The notes beneath the pieces were generated by a model. It was not told where the DNA came from and did not search any database. It worked only from the letters and a program-made list of their open reading frames with translations. Source: Acanthornis magna (Eukaryota > Chordata > Aves > Passeriformes > Acanthizidae). Taken from it: a stretch of DNA of 64,000 nucleotides. The stretch spans positions 7,688,001 through 7,752,000 of the forward strand of contig JAWUZG010000001.1 in the NCBI GenBank assembly GCA_036785705.1, given 5' to 3'. Shown in pieces: positions 13,301-27,470 of the stretch. The translations under genes and the position numbers were made by a program. How positions within the stretch are numbered: position 1 is the first letter of the stretch; every line of letters starts with the position of its first letter.

Positions 13301-16300
13301 CCCTGTGTGAAGGGATGCCCTAACTGAAGGGATTTTTGGTCTCAGCTACTTGAAGCAGAATTTTTGCAGTGTATGAATAATTTGGGGGCCAAGGCACAGA
13401 GCATAAACCATCTTTTAGTGGCAGCATTTTATAATTTTGAAAAAGAAATGTTATCCAATGTTTGAAAGCTTACTGTAGTTCACACTTGGGCCTGGGCTAT
13501 CTGCCATCTCAGTTGGGGTGCACAAGTTCACACTAGCTGAAAGGACAGTCCTTTGCCTTATTAGAGAGCTGGAGAAAGGGAAGCAGAACTGAAGGAGAAA
13601 ACCAGTATTAATTAAATTATCTCCACAGTGCTCTTTGTGAGTGGCATCTAAATATTGGTAATGTGCATCCTGACAGAACCCTCAAACATTTATTCGCATG
13701 GTTATTTTTTGGCATCTGTGAAGAGTCACCTTCTGATTGCTTCTATGAATAGGGTTTTTAGGACAAATAATGCAGGTTCGCTTTGGCTTACTGTAGCTTA
13801 CTGGGCCGGGGGATATTAGGTCGTTCCTAATGTTATCAGGAGATTAATGCAAATATATTAAAATTGCAGGCATATTATTGTCCTCCCTTCCTTTCTCTCC
13901 TCATGTGTCACTTGCTTTCTAAAATGATAAATCCAAGAAGTTTATTATTCACACTACTCTCTGTGTGATTTTTGTCCTGCTTGGAGGTTTTTGATACAAT
14001 TACATTTGAATTCACTATACTTACAGAAAATTAGACCTTTTTTATTTCAGTGCCCCAAAGTCAATCAACAAACAAACAAAACTTTTAGTTAACTGTTTTC
14101 AGATGAATTGCACTGCCTTCATAATCTTGTCATGTTTTAAGCCTGAAGAAGTTGATGCATTTCCTGGCAGTGCAGGTTTTGTGACCATTTCATTTGGTAT
14201 GAGGAACACTGAAGGATGGACTTCTCTGCGTGTATTTTATCTCACAAGTTGTAAATCATTCATCATTTGTTCTACGTTGTTCTATTTCTAGACCAGCCAT
14301 GCACTGATTTCACACGATAAAGGGGCAGGTCATCGATAGACAGTGACAAGTCTGGGACAACCCAATTTGTGTCCTGTGACTGAACTCAGGAATTAGACTT
14401 CTGAGCATAGCAATATTATATCTGCATGATCACTTTCTTGTGGCACATGGGAAGCAGAATGAAATATAAAAGGGACAGCATAGTTCCCCAGACTCCAGCA
14501 TGTTTCCTTTGTTAAGAAATGTGTTGAGAATTCTTTTGGAGGACCTATTTTGGGACATAAAGTGGCATTGCCATGCAGAATTTAACTGCAGGAGAGATGA
14601 CAGTAGTTGTAATATGACCAAAGCTAGAGGAAAGGAAGTGCAGTATGGCAAGAAAGTATAACCAGGAGTTTAATACACCAGTTATGCACCTAAACAGGCA
14701 TCTAGGTGGGAATTAAGAGCCTAAATTCAGAATATCAGTTCAGGAAAATCCAGCCAAGCTCATATTCAGTTATTTTCACAGATGAAAACTGTACCATGTG
14801 GTATACCCTGCACAGTTTTCTCAGTTTCTCTTTGCATTGGGTTGGCAAAGGAGGTGGCTGCCTAAGATCTATCGGCACACAGAACAAAAGAATTTCTCTG
14901 CCTAAATTCTTTGGTGAGCCTGATATGCATGGTCAGGCCTTACCAACCTGCACCAAATGGTCTGTGATAGCTGTACCAAAAAAAAAAGACAGAAGGATAA
15001 TTCCTGAAATATTCTTGCAAGTAGCTGGATATTTGTGCTCTCCTCAGTTCTGCCATAGGGTTGCTTTATCAGAAGGAGAGTCTGACTGGTATTGCAAAAC
15101 TGAGAATGACATTTCTGAAAATCATTGTCCATACTCTAGGTTAGTTGATAATACAAGGACTAGAGCCCAAGTGTCTGAACTTCTACTTCATTTCTCACCC
15201 GGAGCTCATATTTTAACAATTTTTGAAATTTTACCTGCAGCCAACTGGTAAATATGATAAATTTGGTGACTTCATTTCTGAAAGTTGTCTGGAAAGCCGA
15301 GAATTGATTCTTAATGCTTTAATACTATATTTTATGCCAGTGGTTCTCTGTTGGTGTTACTGGTGTTGAGAGCTGAACATTCAGAGCAATGCAGTGAAAA
15401 ATCAGGTCAACAGACCACTGGTCAGTGACAATAAAATTCAGTGTTGTGTAAAGTGTTTTAATTCTCAGGCTAATGATATTCACATAGCAAGAGTAGATTT
15501 GATAACTTTTGTAGCACAAATGGAAAAGATCAGTATCACTAGATTGTAATGTCTTCAGTGACAATATTTAGGTTTTATAATAGATTGCCATGAAAAATAC
15601 ATAAAAATAAGTTTATTTATTCTACACAAAATACATATCTGATGCAAGAGACCCCTTCTTCTAGGAACTTTCAGTGCCAGTAAACCTCCCAGTGACCCAG
15701 CGTGGAATAGCAAACAGAGCCGAGCAAGAGGAGCAGCTATGAGAGATCATTTAACAAAACTAAAAGTTACTACAATGTTAGTTTTTATAGCTGATAAACA
15801 GTTTGTGAAAATATAAAGATGAAAGTATACTGTGAAATTCTATGAAGGTGAAGCTATTTAAGGGAACTAGTCAAAGTAAGTCTTATGTAATAGTGTAAGC
15901 CCTATTTAATAAACACCAGCTAAAAGACTTAAACCTGTTGAAAATATTTTCATTCAATGTGAGTTCAAAAGGTCGCTGTTTGGCATTCCTCCTCACAGCC
16001 AAATCTACTAAAGTTAACATGCCTTTAGTAAACAAATTCTGATTAAAAGCTATTGAGAACTGTCTCTATTTGCTTTGTCACAATCACATGGTAGATATTT
16101 TCTTTCTACAGCAGTCAAATTCATGACATCTATTTAATGGAGCTAAAATGGATTGTGCATTAAGCTGCATTGCTTTATACAAAAGAGAAACACTAAAGTA
16201 TGTGTACCTGTTAAATGGAGTGATTTAAATGTATTATGCAATAAACCTAAACACTTAGCAGGAATTTGAATTAGAATATTACCTTGAACATAAAAATGCC

Positions 16301-16349
16301 TTTGTTTTTTTTAACAAACATACATTAACTGAACTTGATAGTAATTCTG

Positions 16350-16485
16350 AGAGACAGGTAAGTGTTGTTATAAACATACAGCAGATGGTTAAACTGACAT
16401 AAATGGAGGGTGAGAGATTTGTTCAAGGTCAGAGAGCAAGTGCCCAGGAGTTCTGACATATAGTTAGTTCCCTGTTCTGATCATG
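16350..16485 (+). repeat. MIR-like (CORE-SINE) relic
   Basis: The stretch ending GAGAGATTTGTTCAAGGTCA followed by AGAGCAAGT resembles the conserved MIR part that reads roughly 'gaggttaagtgacttgcccaaggtcacacagc'. The boundaries are approximate and the identity is by eye only. Confidence 0.45.
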
Positions 16486-17339
16486 GAACAAATCTCCTTT
16501 GTTCTGTGTATTTGCACATTGCACTTTAAATGAATAGCCAGATTATTTTGCTTGTGCTTCCAAAATATGAGTACAGGGCATACAGAAAGGACACAATATA
16601 TGATTTTTGCCTTTAAATTAATGAAATTTTTTTAAGGATCAAGGGCACAGAGTCATATACTGAGGGCACTTGCATCATCCTCTGCTACAATTAGTGGTTT
16701 GCTATGGAGATAAGTGGATGACTGTGGTTGATTGCCACTTCCTGTCCCATACCTGCAGTGTGCCAATTTTAATCTGTAAGGAATTTAAATACCCTTCAGG
16801 TTTGGTTTGCTGGTTTAGTCCTTCCTTCCTTGAACCTCCTATTTCTATACTGCACCTGTAGGAGGTCCACATAGTATTTTATCAAGTGTGTTACTCATCT
16901 TCATTTTTCTGGCTTTTTACCTGGAAGCAAAGGTTTGTCTTCTTTTGCTGATGTTCAGTATATCCAAATACATTAATAGCTCAGTTCTGTTAGAGCCTCC
17001 CGTTATCTGTAAGAGATAGTGTTGTAATCATGAGATGTTTCATAACTGAAAGTTGAACATAAACAAGTAGGTTTTATCTAATTTCTTTTCTATCTGTGTA
17101 AATGCAAAAGAGCGAATACTTACACATTTTTCCCTACTTTCGGCCAAGTTCTAAATGGTCATCCTGATGAATAAATATGGCAAGTCTAGTTTAAACATGG
17201 AGTGAGTGACTGCAGAAGGTTTATTTATTTTAATGGCTTCCCATTCAGATTAAATCTAAACAGAAAAGCATAAAAGTTATCTCTTAAATCCAAAACAGAG
17301 TTTTGGCTGAGCTTATTAAGTCTGAAGCGTCTGGACTTC

Positions 17340-17361
17340 AAACAAACAAACAAACAAAAAA
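17340..17361. repeat. Short (AAAC)n tract
   Basis: About four AAAC units ending in an A run. Confidence 0.8.
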
Positions 17362-17479
17362 TATCTCTTTTTGTATGTGAAATACATTTGAAATAACTTC
17401 CTCCAGCTATTTAATTTTCATTTCAAAGGCTTTTTTGTACATTACCAAGTGCAATCCAAAGAACAACGCAGTCAAATAA

Positions 17480-17625
17480 ATACCAAACTGTTAACCTCCA
17501 CTTTACATATGCAAGCCAGAGAGTTTATGTGACATGTCTAAAGTCAAAAAGCAGACTACCAGCAGAATAGGATTTAGAGTTGAGAGGACTCTAATTCACC
17601 AGGCTGTGCTCAGCCCACTGAACAT
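17480..17625 (+). repeat. MIR-like (CORE-SINE) relic
   Basis: The order of words (CCACTTTACATATG, CAAGCCAGAGAG, TGACATGTCTAAAGTCA, AGCAGAATAGGATTTAGAG) parallels the MIR core and 3' part. It is strongly diverged and its boundaries are approximate. Confidence 0.4.
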
Positions 17626-20600
17626 GACTTTTATTGTGCACCCAAATACCAGCTGGTGATCACTCGAAGATTGATGGTAGCATGCAGCTCTGGAATGTGC
17701 TTCTAAATTCACTCTTTGTGTCAGTCTTCATGGTGCGAAGAAGAGTGAAATACGTTCGTGTTCTGTGTGTTTAAACAGCAAGTGTGCTGCCCACAGGCCT
17801 GGAGCACTCCTGCTCCCAGGGAGCCAGCAATAGGGACAGCCACATCCTAGAAATGATACCTAACAGTGACAGAGCCAAATCCATACAGAAATAAATTAAG
17901 CCTAAATAAAATAATTTTCACTGCATACATGCTTGGAAATATTTTATTTTTAAAGTTGGCATTTAAGAAAACACCTTAAGCCTCATTTAATTTAATATTG
18001 AAAGTACTCATAACAGTCCTCAATGTTCAGCAACACAAGCAGAAAACACTGGTGATGAAATCAATAATTTCCAATTGTGTCCAGCCACTGAAGTCCTCTG
18101 GGGGATGTGGTCAAACCCTGTATTCAATGAAGTAGGTTGTGTCATAACAATAATGAAAAAAAAAAAATTAAAAAAAATTAATGTGCAATCTGATGAAACC
18201 ACATGGCTATTCCTCCAATGGGAATGAATGCATTTAATATACCAGAAAAATCTGTTTCAAGGGAAAAAAAGAACCAACTGCCCAAACATTTAAGGATAGG
18301 CTTGACCTTTGCTTTTCTCCCAAACCAAACTTTCCTTGGCTTCAGAAAGCATCCCAAACACCCACGTCCAGAAAGCAGCTTGCTTCCTGTCAATGGAAAA
18401 GGCTGGGTGGCCTTGCAGCTGCAAAAAAAATTGAATCCAAGAGCTCAAATTAGGCTACAAGGGGTAGTACAATGGGTACTATACTAAACCATGCAGAACA
18501 ACAAATAAATATAGGAAAAATAATTCAGAATGTGGAAAAGTATTCTATTAGTCTGTTTCTATAAATAGAAATGGCAATAGAAGATTTAGATAAATGCAGT
18601 TGTGGCACGACTATGGAATCGAGCATGGCTGTTGCTTTTGGTGAAATTTGTTATCTCCAATATAATGACCCTTCTGGCATCATGTTGAACCAGGGGTTCA
18701 TGCAAGGTTCACTGAGCAGGGGATGCCATTTGTTGACCTCCAGCTGCTTTGTTTTCTCACATAGTCGAGTGAGAATAAGTGTTTCTTTTATCCTTCCCAG
18801 ATGTAAAGCAGAGCTTGCTAACTATCTTGATTTGGTATATATATATCTGATATATAGATAAGAGCATGCAGACCCCAGGTATATGCACACCATTCCTCCA
18901 CTGAGGAAACAAGAAAGCACACCCAGAAAAAGAAGCAGTGGATTACCTATTCGTGTGTGATACCCACAATGCCACATACTTGGTTTTGCTATGGACAGCT
19001 TGGCTGTTTTTATGAGTATCCCCCTAAATTCAAATTTTTTTGTTTATAGAAATACTACCCTTTAATTCAGTAGTCAACTGAAGCAAATTTATTACTCCAA
19101 TTCTTTTGAATGAGAAATACTGCCTTCCAAAGTTTCTTCGCTCATAACTGGGTAAATTTTACATTATTTTAATGAAGAATGAATGAAAGCTAAGCACTGG
19201 GATTTAGCTTGATCTCTTTATGCCTGATGTTTGCCTCATAGGTAATCCTAATTTGATTAAATTGATAATGATAATAATAATAATGAAACTGTAACCAAGC
19301 CTGCATATACTAAGTTGCCCTATTTTATACAGAATAGTGGTGAGAAGTGACTGGCAAAGATAGGAACAATATGTTTTAAGGAGATCTGTGGATAAAGTAG
19401 CATGGCTAAAGTTGCAGTACAGTTGGTAACATCAATAAAGGCAAGGATTACGGCAGCAAGGGCAATAATGCCAATTGTAGACATACAGAGATTGGCTGAA
19501 TCTCTGGGGAGGTTGCTCTTTGAAGGAGAGAAAGGAATATAATGAAAAGGGTTCCTCTGTCTTGCCACAGTGAAGTGGGTTCTTAGTTTATTACAGAAAC
19601 CATAATGAAATTTTTTGGTGGCTGAGCTGCATTTTCTCAATGAGTTTTTATTAGCTCTGGTAACAAGTAATTTGGAAGCTTGGTGAAAATATGCTCAGAG
19701 AGAAAAGAACTGCATGTGAGTTGATATTAAGAGCTTTTTCAGTCTGAAGAGACTACTATTATACTTTTATTATTTCAGATGTTGATTATTCTGCAACATT
19801 TGATAGTTCTTCAATTCAGAGTCACCGTTGTTGGTAGATCAATGAAGATGTATTAACACCTCAAAACTTTTGGGGAGTAGCACATTTGGGGAGTAGCTGT
19901 CAGTTTTGCAGAAGGTAAATTATGTCTTCACTGTCTACAGACTACCTCAGTGCATCTGCAAAGTACACAGTTAGACTGAAACAGAAAGATAAATTTGCAA
20001 AGAAAGACAATTCTAGCCATAAAACAATGTACCTTTCACCCAACCTTACTTACACTCTCCTGCTCCTCTCTCCCTTCCCAATATTCAAAGATATCTCAGC
20101 TGACATCATCTGACCCATCTGTTTGTGGGGAGTAAATAGTCAAGACTTAAATCTAAGCCTTAAAAGGTTTACTTTTATCACAAAACCAATAGCCTGATTG
20201 AGATGCAAAACTGAAGAGAAGTCCACTCAGACCTTGTTCCCCTCCCAGTGGCCAACCCATTAGTGGCAAATGGGATATATGATTTGGGAGAACAACTCCA
20301 AGTCTCATGTTGTTGCCCAGTTCTTACTTGGAGACTAGCACAAGCTTCAGTCTTAATTCATTTCTCAGGCAGGCAATTACAATAATTCACTTTCTTCCAT
20401 TTCTCATATTCCTCTGTAAATTTGGATCAAAGAGTTGTAGTGTCTGCATACAGTCAGGGGTTTAGCTGTCCAATGTGTCTGAGAGGTACTTGGAACATTT
20501 CTCTGTGTGCCTGAGCATCGCAGGCAGAAGCACAGCCGTTCTTCCAGTGATGTGATTGGTGGTCCACTAGGAAAAGAAGAGAAGAAAGAAAACGCAAGAG

Positions 20601-21317
20601 GTTACAATGAAAAGATATACTTCTCCCAGAAGAAGTAAAACTATGTGGAATCTGTCTGACTTCTCCACGGGTGCGGCTTTTTTTTCTTACACTGTCTCAA
20701 AAATAATGTCATACTTGGCAACCGAAAGCTTCTCAGTCCTGCATCTGGAAAATAAAAACATCCCTAGTGCCAATGGCAAAGCCACGGTGTGCACCCAGGC
20801 TGATCTTCTGCAGCCTTCAGGCATTGTGGCAAGGACCCTCTCTGTCCATGGCTTTTGGAAAGAAACCAAAGGGTAAATTCTGTATAACTGCAGACTTTGA
20901 GGAATGCAGCCTACAACTCTTGGAGAGCAGTTTTCATACTGCGGAGCTGTAGTACACAGGATTGTTACACACAAGGCTTGGGGAAGACTGGCTCCCATCT
21001 GACGTGGATAACTCAGCTGCAGTAATCTTAAACCCAGTTGGCCTGTCTTTATGGCTCTCCATGCTTGCCAAAGTTGTCCCTTTTATTTTGGAACCAAAAA
21101 TGAGAACAGAGCCTGGACAGGATAACAATAAGCAGAAAAGAACAAGGTAGTATTTGAAAAATCAGTTGTCTTCTGGAAGGTTCTGTAGAATGGCAGTATT
21201 TGTAGTGTCTCCTGAAATGAAACATAGAAATTTCATTTATATAAAATTATAACTGCACACTACTTATTAAAAAAAAAGAAGTCCACTTTCCAGTGTTTTT
21301 ATTGAAATGCCTGTACA

Positions 21318-21382
21318 GACTTCAGACGAGTTATTCCAGGTTTACGGTGAGGTAAATGGAGGAATAACCTGAAAATTATGCC
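21318..21382 (+). repeat. Ancient amniote interspersed-repeat relic (weak)
   Basis: GAGTTATTCCAGGTTTACGG followed by TGAGGTAAATGGAGGAATAA resembles the 'gttactcctgatttacaccagtgtaaatgagaggagaatcagg' part of the same old family. It is decayed and the match is by eye. Confidence 0.3.
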
Positions 21383-22036
21383 TAGAAATGTCTGCAGCCT
21401 AGTGAGACTGGATGGCTGGAGGGTGTGGGTGGTCTTGCATAATGCTCAATGAAGGAATCTCAGTACTGGAATATTTGGCAAGACTTGGGATAGCTGTGTA
21501 ACTGCAGTCTGAAAAACATTGACACATTTTTCCTCTTTGTTTCGCCGTGGGTTTTCTGTTGTGGAATGTGGTATTATTTCACATTATAATATCTGTGAAA
21601 GTGAAAAAAAAATCATATCTGTTCTTCATAATTCAAAGCTTCAATAAAGATGCATGGAACTTGGTGGGGTGTCTTTTGATAAGTGTTCCACAAAGCCATG
21701 ATAATACATTTTGCCACACACAAGTAAGTGGCTTTCTCTTCTGGTGTGTTTGCTTTTGCTTGGGAAGCACATTCCTTCTGCACAAAACTGGCAGCTGCCC
21801 ACACCTCAGAGGATCTGCCCCTCCTTTTTTCTTCGAAGTACTAAATAAAAGATGAAAAATTCTGTTATAGTTTTTGGTAAATTTAATAAAACAGCACTCT
21901 GTCACGAATTATTCCCCTTTCAGTACAACTTTTTAAAAGGCACGATGTTAAAAGCCAGTTAATACTCAATCGCAATTTTTTAAAATTCTGTGAGTTACCA
22001 GGATTTCAGGAGTTTTGTGTGTCTTGCAAATTGGGG

Positions 22037-22060
22037 AAAAAAAAAAAAAAAAAAAAAAAA
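22037..22060. repeat. Poly(A) tract, 24 uninterrupted A
   Basis: The longest pure homopolymer in the window. No retrocopy or recognisable SINE/LINE body precedes it, so it is treated as a simple repeat. Confidence 0.9.
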
Positions 22061-25000
22061 GACCCATCTGCTGACATATGTGAGCACTCTGCTTAAGGTC
22101 AACTGTTAACTGGTATGTCTTTTCCTATCAACACATGGTCCCCTTCACAAAGAGCTATTGAGTGTTTTACTGCTCCTAATGTATATGTTGAGCTGCTCAA
22201 GGTGACAAATTGTTCTTCAGACATGCTAGAGCCACCTCTGGGCCTGATTCTCCAAAGACCTCACCTTGGTGTTCTGATTTCCCTTTACAAAAGACTGCAC
22301 TATCTCAGTCCCCAGTAATATTTAAATTCCACTCTCAACTCATTTAGCAAATACATCCACAAGTATTCAAGGTGTATATTTAAGCCAGATCATATTTAGA
22401 TATCATTGACATTTCCTTGTTATTTACTCTCTCATTCCAAATGCAGCAATTAAGTTTCCATCTAGCAGATTATGCATTTTAGCTCTGGGCAAAAAGAGGC
22501 CTCTGTTCTAGCCTGTACTATCTGAACTCTCTTCTTCTCTCTCATTCAAGTGATCTTGTTAATTAGTTACCTGTGATTTTATGACCACTTGTAAATCTAT
22601 TTTCTCCCCTCTCACTTGTTCTTTTTTTTTAAAATAAAAATGCAATTAAACCCTTTTCAGATGGATTCAGAAGGCAAGCAGGCGTGCACATCTGTGATTT
22701 CTAGTTCTTATGAAGCTATTACCTCCTATATAGGAAGCCAGATTTCATTGTAACAGCATTAAAGAAAAGAGTAAAGACTCTCATGCATGAAGAAGAGATA
22801 AAGAAAAGGTCAAAGGTCCACCTGAGCTTTTTTGGGCCCTGTGTGGTTAAAGTGCACAAGGGACTGACCAGTAGCACATCTGGCTACTTATGGCTCTCTG
22901 GTCAGATGGCCGTGTCCCCATTCACAATGGGATTCACTTGAGAATGGCTGAGGGATGGGTTTTAGTTTGAGCACTGCATGAGCAGTGGCAAAATGCTTTA
23001 GCAGCTCCCTTACCTCAACCCGTAAATTGAAGGAATCAATACATATGTCTTCAAAGAAAAGGAGTATTGACAGTGCAAAGGTGACTCCTTCTGAAGTTTT
23101 GAAAAGAAATATCCAGGCTTCACTTGTTCTCTTCCCATACATAAAATTGAAAAAGTAGTCAGTTGTATCCTCAGACTTGCAGAGCAGTGTTATAGCAGAT
23201 TATTTCCACAAGCACTGTGTAAACTATAAAAATGATGCATTTATTTCTTCCATGTCTTTACACTAAAAAATGAAAAATAAAGCCAAGAAAACAATAATTA
23301 ATATTGTTAGCTCCTTATGAAATCTGATACCATTTAACTAAATCTTTTCCAGTTATTTCTACTAAACATTATGAAACAGAGAGGTCTGTAAATACAAAGT
23401 AGAAAGGAAAATATTTAAACTTAGATAAAAAGGACCTTTATTTCTGGCTGAAGTTTTTTTTTTCCTTTTTAAATTATTTTTAGTGACTTTGCAAATACCT
23501 CAGATTTCACTCATATTTTTAAAATATATAACCATTCCATTCAATGCTGGCAACATCATGCAGTGTCTGTGTTTATATGTCCAAAGTACTTTTTCACCTG
23601 TTTAAACATGACCTGTGGGCAAAAGGGAACCATTTCCATTTGGTGTTATAAGCAAAAACATTCTTCTACTTAAGTATTTATTTCTAGGAAAAAAAAGAAA
23701 AAAGAAAAAGAAAATTGGTTTCATTCCAATTCCTAGAAGGTGAGATTTTACACTGCAGTTTCACATTTGGCATGGGCTGGCATATTTGTTGGCACAGACT
23801 CAAGGTTTAATGAGGCTGAAGAGAGTCTTACAGCGTCCATAACCACAGGCTGACATCGAGCTTGGTGCTAGATGTACACAAGGCGTGTGATTTGTGCACC
23901 CCACACCCCATGAGAACGTAAAATAAAACAGCATTGTATTGCTGACTTCCACATCACTGAGGCCACATAAAATCTATGCCAGTTTGGGCAGCAGAGGTTC
24001 CCTGGGGAGATGTAGCCCCTCTTCCTGAAAACTCTCTTTGCGCCCTTCACTGTGGTGCTGCGTGTGAATGGATTGCTGTGCTTTACTCCCTGCTTGTTTT
24101 TGACGCACAGACACCAAATCTCTGCTTTCGCTCTGAACTTCCCCATAAACAGCCTTGTGAGACTGAATCCTTATGCCAGCAGGAAAGAGGAGGAAAGCGT
24201 TATTTCTTGTACTCTGCCACAGGGGATCCCAAATTAAAAGCTTGACAGAGCATTGTGGGCTTGCTCAAAGAAGCCCTGCTGGGCTGGAAATCCAGGGATG
24301 GTGGAGTGCAGACATGACTGCATGCAGCCTCTCCCGTGTCATAGTTTATCCACATTTTATCAGTGGATGGATTCAGTGCTTTGAACTTGGGCTAGGGATG
24401 CTTGCACTCCATGGCTGTGGTTTACCAAATCCGGCAGAGTAAAGATAATTCTTGATGATGTTGAACGTTCAGTAAGAAGTAGTGATGTGAGTCTGCAAAA
24501 AGGAAGTTATATTTTGGGAAGGTCCTGCTAAAAGTTGCATAAATTTCACTAACAAATGCACCAGACATCCTTATTGGTATAAGATGTCAACCAAAGAAGT
24601 CACTTAGGGTTTTACCTCTACAAATTAGGGATTATTATATTCCTTAGTCTGGGAGAGTCAGGCTGTCTTCAACATTATGCTGCCAGTGAATTTGAATTAA
24701 GGAGTGATGAAAGATTGATGTTGAGTGATTAAGTAAGACATTCAGAGGACTGCCTGATGGGTGGATCCAGCTCATTTATCTTTATGCAGGATAGACAATT
24801 TGGGTATAAGAGGCTGTGTGAGATAACTACTCCCTCCTGGATCCCCAGTCTCTAATAGCTGTCATTGTTTTGTTCTGGCCAACATACTTAGGTTTGTTAC
24901 AAAGGCTTTTGCGATGTCAATAGTAGATATTGCACGAATATTTTGTTATTTCTTCTGTGAGAACTCAGCTTTTTAAAAACAATGCGGTTTTTTTGTGGTG

Positions 25001-26282
25001 GATTAGAAGGATAATTAAAGAGTATGAGTTAAACTGTCTAAATGTCAGTAAACTGTGCACTGTGTACAGAGAAAACTCCCAGTCATTGGGATCTCCAAAA
25101 TGTGCAGTTCAATAATAAGCATAGTTCTGGAAAGAGAATTCACTGAAGCTTTTGTTTCTTCATTAAAGCAACCTGTCCTCTAAGATCAGATTTCTTACAC
25201 TAGGGATCAAGTAGTTTCATCCCTGAGGAAAGGCAAGATTCACCAACAAATGAAGAAAAATTATGAGCAAAGGTTATTTTTGTATCATTAAGGATGAAAG
25301 TTACATTTGTATTGTTTTATTGTCAAAATTGTTTGTATTCAGCTGATTGTAGCATCATTCTCTATATAGGCTTTACTACTTTCAATATTTGGTTAAATTC
25401 TTGAAGAATGGAATAGAATTTGCTCTGAATGTCAGTAAATGTCTACTTCATTTTTTGACAAAAACTCTTGGAGATGAAAGGATCATACAGCATCTTTGCA
25501 GTCACCACTTTCTCCAAGCAACAACAACCAGATAGTAAATCTTTAAAAAATCAAATTTTCTTTGGTGATTGTGTGGTAAATTTTGTTGAACAAAAATAAA
25601 ATTTGATTAGTTTTAAATTCACTCCCCACTTGCTTGAGTAGCCCAGAGAGTCTAATAAGCTGTAAGCTTCAGCACTAAAAGAAATAAAACTAATAAATCA
25701 GTATGAGAGTATTTGTTTCACAGCTTTCCTTCCTCTAATGAATGGTGTTGAGTTTCTCTAGTTACCTGTCATAAGGTGTTCTCCTCATCAGCAGCTCAGT
25801 GGAGGCAGATAACCCTTCAGGAGCCTTAGAAAGAAGAACACCATTTCAAAGAGGTTAAAATACCAAGAAAACTAAGGATTTTGATAAAGTTGTGGAAATA
25901 TGTTGCTGTTTTTGTCTCTTTTTGAAAAGCAATCATCATATCATGGTTATCTCTTACGTCAGCCGTGGTGTTTTTGTTGTCAGCCGCTGTCAGTCAGGGC
26001 GGCAGTCCGGAGGGACATTGTGTTGTGCATTTGCTGCGCTCACATCCACCCCGTGCTGGGCAGGAAACTCTCCCAGTTTATCTGTGCTTTCCTGGGGTAT
26101 CAAATGTGCACTTAGGAGAAGGTTCAGTTTCACCTTACAGCTGCCAAATGTTCTGGTAAGGTTAATAATGCCCCAGGAAAAAGGATGAGCACGAGCACCT
26201 GAGGCTGGCAGTGAGAATTTCAGAGCAGCCGTAGGCACTGAGTGTTGATGGCACTGTGCTGCTGAGTGTCCCAGGTGCCTTG

Positions 26283-26318
26283 GAAAATCCTCCCCAAAAG
26301 CTTACTGGGAGGATTTTC
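26283..26318. repeat. Perfect 12-bp inverted repeat (hairpin)
   Basis: Arms GAAAATCCTCCC (26283-26294) and GGGAGGATTTTC (26307-26318) flank a 12-nt loop. It is too short for a typical miRNA precursor and there is no terminator context, so no role is assigned. Confidence 0.9.
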
Positions 26319-27413
26319 TTAAAGTGAAGTAAAACAGTTGATTTTTCAAGCATTAAATAAAGACTTTTGAAAGTGCTGTGAACAATTTTCGTATATATTT
26401 AACAAGTTCTGTTTCAGTTTTTAGGCACAGATTGTAAATCTTGATTGTATGTTTATCTGTTATTGAGGGACAAGATAAATACTACTCCGGTTTGGGGTTT
26501 TTTTTATATTACCATAAATAAATGCACAGAAACCCAGCTCCTGAAAGCTGTCACATATCTAAATTAATCAAAACACAATTACCTTTCAGTAACTGGGGAT
26601 ATTTTTCATCTTCTTATGAAACTATTTAACAATGATGAAAATGAATTGGAGTTATGTATCATATTTATCAATGTAAATTATATTCTGGTTAGTGTTCTTT
26701 CAATCATTAGTTCTCTGCTAGACAGGTATGAATCCTAGGACTTCAACTTTTTCCTGCTACTAAAAATGTCTCTCCAAGTAATTAAAAGAAAAAAAAAATT
26801 ATGCTTTCAACTAAATATCTGTTTTGCAGAAGGTGCATACCTTAGGCACACTTCTTTTGGTGCTTTTTTTTTGTTGTTGTTAATAGAGCCCATATCCAGA
26901 AATATTTATGTTTCAAGAGTTTTGTTTTATAAAATATCTATAGCTTTAGATTACTAATTTTGTATAAGACATTTACTGTTTTCCACAGGGAATGAATGAG
27001 CAAAAAACTTTGCTTTTAAAAAACCTTTACTAATAGTGACAAGCCATATTGTCCAAAGCTTGCAACTGAGAACTGTGGGCTCAGATCTTACATTTATGAA
27101 TAAACATTATAGCAGAGCTTCATTTTTGTAAGTACTGTGTATTTGCAACCCTTTTAGAGTCACATGGAACACTAATATTCATGAAGAAAGAAAGCATAAT
27201 TATATGTTAAATATTTTAACAAAGACAAATTGATTATTAAGGTTTTCTTTTTCCACTCTCAGCTCTTAAGAAATATCCCTTCTGTTACTACTGAGAAGTA
27301 AAACAATCTGACTTGGGGGCCAAAATATATTGGCCAAGCAAAGATGGAAAGGCTGAGCTTTCTTGAGGGCAGCAAGTAATACTTATATTGCAGTTGCTTA
27401 TGCTATTCCTGTA

Positions 27414-27470
27414 ACAGGCCTGATCCTGCACTGCTGAGATCAAAGGATGTTTTCACTTTGCTTTGTTGAA
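27414..27470 (+). repeat. Ancient amniote interspersed-repeat relic (weak)
   Basis: AACAGGCCTGATCCTGCACT followed by GCTGAGATCAAAGG resembles the 'ggcctgatcctgcaccactgaagtcaatgg' section of an old amniote repeat. Only a short stretch is recognisable. Confidence 0.3.

Noticed and set aside
14706..15251. Longest open frame in the window (181 codons, + strand) in the large 5' intron
   Set aside because: The translation has no recognisable domain, no low-divergence family match that I know and no plausible promoter. It lies in AT-rich intronic DNA, and one chance ORF of this length in 64 kb of six frames is plausible.
22037..22060. Poly(A) run considered as the tail of a processed pseudogene or retrocopy
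   Set aside because: The preceding sequence has no coding similarity and no flanking target duplication could be identified.
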